Assembly (NCBI GenBank): GCA_000708835.1
Contig: DF237176.1
Span: 62,001 to 126,000, forward strand
Source: Klebsormidium nitens
Lineage: Eukaryota > Streptophyta > Klebsormidiophyceae > Klebsormidiales > Klebsormidiaceae
Direction of reading: 5' to 3'
Length of the DNA stretch: 64,000 nucleotides
Of this stretch, positions 59,601-64,000 are shown in pieces (the first letter of the stretch is position 1; each line of letters starts with the position of its first letter). The notes under the pieces are model-generated. The model did no database searches. It was not told where the DNA came from and saw nothing but the letters and a program-made list of their open reading frames with translations. Made by a program: the position numbers and the translations under genes.

Positions 59601-62600
59601 GCAGCTCAACAGCGCCAAGTGGAAAAGCCTGAGGGGGCTGCAACTAGATTGAGGGAAAACGAGCCAGCCCCGGTTGTGCTTGAGCCTGCTGTGAATGTAG
59701 TTGTTCTGAGGGGGGGAGACGGACGTAGGGCGCCTCCTTCATCCCCTGCGCTGATGGGGGGGGGCTCGCCGACCGCCGTGGAAGAGAATAAGGGGGCGGT
59801 GCCGGCAGGAATCTTAAGAGCGGCGGCGGATATGCTGCGCTCCAAGGAGCTGGTGGATCTAGATCGAGGGGAAGATGCTACTCCAGGCGAAAGCGTGTCT
59901 GAGAAGGGGGAGGGAGTTTCCGCGGAAAGGGAAGGGGTCTCTGAGGAGAAAGCTGCTTCAAAGCTGGAAACGGGGGAGACTCGAGAAGGGGGCGAAAAGA
60001 ACCAGTTGCTTCCTGAGGGGGGGAATGATGGTCAGGCCAGCGAAGCGCGGGATAGCCCCCAAGAGGGAATAAAGTCAGCGGTGAAACTTTTGGGGGGGGA
60101 GCCAGGCCACGTAGAGCAGGAAGGGGGGGTCACGAAGGCTCTGGCTCTGCCCCCCCTGCCGAGCCCCACGCCGTCTCTCTCTTCTACTGAGGAAGCAACC
60201 CCTGCCCAAGATGACGAGCGCCGTCCTTCCCTTGCAGGGGGGGAAGGTGCCACTGCCAACGAACCCCCTGCAAGGGGTGAGCCGGCCGCGAGCGGGGGGG
60301 GAATCGTTCCAAGACTGGTACGCTAAGCAAAAAAGTGGGGCGGGGAAAAGTGACGTCAGCGCCTCTAGTAAGCGGCCTGCCGGCGATCTGAAGCCGTCCG
60401 CTTATGTCGACAAGGCTCAGCTGCAGGCCCTCCAAGCGCTCCAGAAACTCAGCGTGAGTGCGCGTTCGCTTTTTGGACCACTTTGCAATCCAAGTTATGG
60501 TCTTTCCGATGTGTGGCGCATGGCGGACTCTGGAAATCCTTAATACGTCACGAACTGGCAAGGTTGTGAAGCCGGATTCTAGCACAAGGTTGATCAAGCT
60601 CGATCGACTTTCTGGCTCAGTTCAACATCTCCAACCCGTAACTTTCTGCTTCATTTCATGTGGAAATTAAGTGCAAAGGGAAGATTTGGCAGACCGAATC
60701 CGGAAGAAAATCTGTTTTGAACCAGCCGCTCGCTCGCCACTGATCACAACCGGATTCCTGAAAGGTCATTCTGTGTGGGCTAAGTCGGCCTTTCGCTGAT
60801 GGCCAAACGGAAAATCGCCAGAGAGCATGGAGACGTTGAGGTTGTGTCTACACGCTCGAGAAATGTGAAGTAAACTCGCTTCGGAACGAGGCTTATCGAA
60901 TCTGGTTCGGATGCAGGTGGTGGAACCCGACGTCCAGCCAACGGCCGTCTGTAGCCGGAGGGATTTTGCGAGGTGGCTGTTGTCTGGAAGCAGCGTCTTG
61001 ACAGGGTAAGCATCTCTAGCTTGGAACAGTCTCTTTCAACCAGACACTCATTTTCTGCTCGGAAACGCCAATCTTTGCACAGATTTGCTTGTGCTTGCGA
61101 TGTTGACAAGTCCAGTGTCTGATAAGATGAGGAGTAGAGACTTGCGCGCCGTCTTTCGTCTTTGAGTACAGCTGCCCTTGAGACGCCTGTTCGGGCGACT
61201 GAGAGTTTAATGTATAACTTTGCCATGTCCTTTTGCTGATATCTCGTCTCTACTATAACGGTCGGTTCTTGTGCGTCTTGTCTTATCTTTTCAATGCCGA
61301 AACCCAGCAGGATAGGATTCGGACCACAAGGGTGCACAAGAGGACGGAACGGTCAGCAAGGAGACCATAGGACTATTTCTTGTCTCTTCCGATCCCTTTT
61401 CTGAGAAGAATGGACAATCGACTGCTGTAGCAAGAAACTTGTGTTGTCGAACTGGATCGAGAAACTGAAAGATGATCTTTTCTTTCGCCCATATGCAGAA
61501 CCCCGGGAGTACACCCGGTCCCGAGCGAGGGCGTCACTGATACTGCCTTCGATGACGTCACTTTTGACGATGAGGACTTTGCTGCCATCCAAGGTTCGTT
61601 GCGGTTTTCGCTTACAGACTGTTTCGTTTGGCTGTTGCCTCTCTCTTACACTGCCACTGGGCATGCCCCAGTTGCCATCATGATTCCACTTTTATAAAGC
61701 GCTCAGATTATTTCTGTTCTTCAGAAGATAAACACGGAGCTTCTGTTTGAGCGCCCGGTCACAGCATCACGCTTCTCAAAGCAGGAATTGAAAGTCTTCA
61801 TCTATCTTATGTACAGCCCACCTCTGGTGCAGCTTTTGGGAATACCAGCCTTGACTCTGGTAATCGGACGAACGACCCGGGCTCTTGACATTGTGATTAC
61901 CAGCCGAGTCTGTTTGTTGTTTCAGAACCAGCTTCAAGCCTGTAACCGACGATGCTTAACCACCAAAAACTCTCTGTTCCTTTCAAACTAAGAACGAGCC
62001 CCTCCTGTTTGCTTTCCTGCAGGCCTTGCGGAAGCTGGCATCATCCCCAGCCGGTTGTCTCACGGCTCCGCAGCCTCCAGTGACGGCCAGTTTCACCCCG
62101 ACGCGTAAGTTTTGCCCGGCCGTACTTGATCTGTAGGGGTGTAGAGAACTCGCTTGCATAGGGTCACCACAGAACTTGCTCATCCTCGCAGATTCCCCTT
62201 GGCAAACTTTCCCAACTAATAACTGTTTTCGTCGAGGAATGGGGAAAGGACGGGGCTCGAACGCAGTTAAGTAGTAGCGAGAGTTACTTGCGTCGGCGGC
62301 ATTCATGCAGAGCAAAGTGTTTCACCCCGAAGCTTGCAATCCTTGGAGTCTTCTGGTCGCATCCTGACTGCCCTTTTTCCTGAAACGGAGAGTTGAGAAC
62401 TTGCCGTGTTTATCATGATACCTATCTTACTGATCGCAGACATTGAAGGGAGCTTGATCTATTTTGGTTTATTCAGATCTTTCATATTTTCCTACTCTTT
62501 TATCGAGGTCTTTGGTTTAAGTTGCATTCTGTTATTCCGTACAGGCCGTTGACCCGGCAGGACTTGGTCCGCTGGAAGATGGCCCTCGACCGGCGGCGCC

Positions 62601-64000
62601 TGCCGACGGAAGCGGATCCCAAAACGGTGAGGCCCGACTTGCGACGTTGCCGTGTGTTAGGTCGCAGACATCCGGATAAGCAAGTGAGGTGATTGTCATC
62701 GAAACGGAAACGAAAGGAGTTGAGCGGAAAGAGTCTGCCCTATCTTGATAGAAGGGTCCTAGAAAACATGATCAGCTTTTTCTATCAAGAAACTCGTGTT
62801 GACGGTCCGGTTTGCCTTCATCTCCTGCGCCGCCATTTTATTGCTTGTGGATCTGTTTAACCCCTGTGCGCCGATCCGCTAGTTGGAGAATTCCAGTCCT
62901 CCAAGTCGGCAGAGACTTTGTCTCTCCTGGGATCTCGGTCTGGTTACTGCGCAAATTCTTATTGAGGCAAAGCTGTGCTTTCGCCCCCTCTACCGATTCG
63001 ATATTCGCTAGCTTTGACATGGCCAGCGCGGATAAAAAGTCTGTATCAAGATTTGTGTCAACGTCACATACTACCAGCAGGAGTATGGAAGGTAGGATTG
63101 GCGGCTGAATTCGTTATTCACTTGGCAGAATCCTAGCAAAGCCCTTAGGGCCTCAGAAAACAAACACCAGTGTAGTGAGTAGCAGATGCATCTCGCAGAT
63201 TAAAGCTGTCAACTGCCAACAAACCTTATATTCCTGTGCTTCTTCGCTTTGCAGGCGGTACTCGAGTCGTGGGGCTTTTTGGACGCGGAGCTCGTCCACC
63301 CCGCTACTCTTCCCGCCATGATCGCCGACTTCCAAGCGGGGGACCAGAGCGTGATTGCTCGTGCCTTCGGTAAGACGCCACCTGTTTCTCGTCTTTCTTG
63401 GATCTCGATGCGGTCTTTCAGCGACGCTCTTCTTCCTGTAAACTCTTCGATGTGTTCCCAGGCTACACGCTGCGCTTCCAGCCCCACAAGCTCGCCTCCA
63501 TTTCGCAAACTCTGCTCTAACCGGCACGCTGCTGGATCCTTTTCCTGCTTGGTGTCTACCACTTTTTCTGCCTTCATGCAAGCTTTCTCGACCTCGGCCT
63601 TTGCGAACGCCGTAACAACCTTTCCAAATCTCTGTTCCTCATTTCTCTCCTGACATGTTCCAGGCTACACGCTCCGCATCCAGTCCACAAGCCCGTGTCT
63701 GTCGTGCAAGTTGCGGCGGCGCTCGTATTTTAGCTTTTGAACATGCTTACTTTTATAAAGTACGCGTTTCGGTTTTCAGGTCTACCACTTTTCTTCTGTT
63801 CATCTTTGATTCTTTCGGATCTCAGAGCCTCGATTTGCGCGAACAAACATATCATACTCCTTTTCCAATATTTTTCTTGACCTCTTTCGCAGGCTACACG
63901 CTCCGCTTCCAGCCTCACAAGCCCGTCTCCGTAGCGCAAGCCGCGGCGGCGCTCGCGGCCGGCTCCGCATCCGAAACAGTGTCCGAGCGCGTGTCCGAAA
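56698..64000 (+). CDS. Plastid SLH-domain membrane protein, 3' end outside window
   Basis: Belongs to a plant chloroplast family with S-layer-homology-like repeats; role unknown. Exons: 56698-57256, 58076-58153, 58792-60453, 60917-61005, 61499-61593, 62023-62104, 62545-62626, 63255-63369, 63893 onward; about 956 residues to the edge. The N-terminus is Arg/Ser/Ala-rich with few acids, like a transit peptide. Exon 2 is one membrane helix (VVGLTAGGLVLAIVLFLQGW). Exon 3 encodes a long Glu/Lys/Gly-rich linker with two ~47-residue repeats (AQSEKKDES-GKSV). SLH-like motifs follow: CSRRDFARWLLSGSSVL, FDDVTFDDEDFAAIQGLAEA, PLTRQDLVRWKMAL, LPAMIADFQAGDQSVIARAF, RFQPHKPVSVAQAAAALAAG. Exon 3 changes frame at eight Gs (60294-60301); seven would restore it, so an assembly error is likely. 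Confidence 0.85.
58970..59220 (+). repeat. Two-unit coding repeat in the SLH gene linker
   Basis: In exon 3 the segment (A/N)AQSEKKDES, G(F/I)GKSV, S(V/)ALVPG with a Lys-rich end occurs twice about 140 bases apart, at about 58980 and 59122. Both units are in frame. The repeat lies in the charged, probably disordered linker between the membrane helix and the SLH motifs. Confidence 0.8.
63463..63735 (+). repeat. Two partial copies of the last visible SLH exon, acceptors kept
   Basis: The real exon begins GGCTACACGCTCCGCTTCCAG at 63893. Near-copies begin at about 63462 and 63663, each after a CAG acceptor. The first reads GYTLRFQPHKLASISQ and soon a TAA; the second reads through CLSCKLRRRSYF and then a TGA. 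Both follow exon 8 in correct phase, so splicing to either would truncate the protein. Confidence 0.9.

Overview
The window is nuclear DNA from a green-lineage eukaryote. I infer a streptophyte alga (for example a Klebsormidium-like genome) or an early land-plant relative. Genes are cut into many short exons with GT-AG introns. The families read like plant ones: a LACS acyl-CoA synthetase, a Sec14/CRAL-TRIO protein, small two-helix proteins resembling the plant 'L18a-like' family, and a plastid SLH-domain protein. Promoters carry telo-boxes. There are no operons, Shine-Dalgarno sites or CRISPR arrays. A run of Ns at 55043-55407 shows this is draft assembly. All exon models were spliced by eye, using GT-AG signals, unbroken phase and family resemblance, so boundaries may be off by a base or a small exon.

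Layout. 372-6790 (-): a long-chain acyl-CoA synthetase in 14 visible exons, running off the left edge. 7438-7655: a hAT-type MITE. 9663-15300 (+): a ten-exon Sec14-like lipid-transfer protein. 15.58-30.23 kb: four two-exon genes of one small membrane-protein family. The first two (16626-18459 and 20105-22111, both +) arose by a ~3.5 kb head-to-tail duplication that included their flanks; the others are at 24203-26479 (-) and 28112-30228 (+). 30.2-33.9 kb has no gene I recognise. 33905-43787 (+): a 15-exon ATP-grasp ligase resembling carnosine synthase. 44.3-44.9 kb (-): a likely relic of a short-chain dehydrogenase. 46002-46492: a PIF/Harbinger-type MITE. 47240-51013 (+): an eight-exon protein joining Cys-rich/PHD-like fingers to a SAP30 Sin3-binding domain. 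53276-55946 (-): a gene of unknown function interrupted by the N gap. 56698 to the right edge (+): a plastid SLH-domain protein with a probable homopolymer frameshift, transcribed divergently from its neighbour.

The genes do not form one pathway. LACS and the Sec14-like gene are divergent neighbours that both act on lipids, but nothing shows that they are co-regulated.

The strongest unexplained signal is a recurring structure: partial copies of exon ends, often with a usable splice site still attached, lie in the adjoining introns. It appears at three exons of the carnosine-synthase-like gene and one exon of the SLH gene. These copies could act as decoy or alternative exons, and several would truncate the protein if used.
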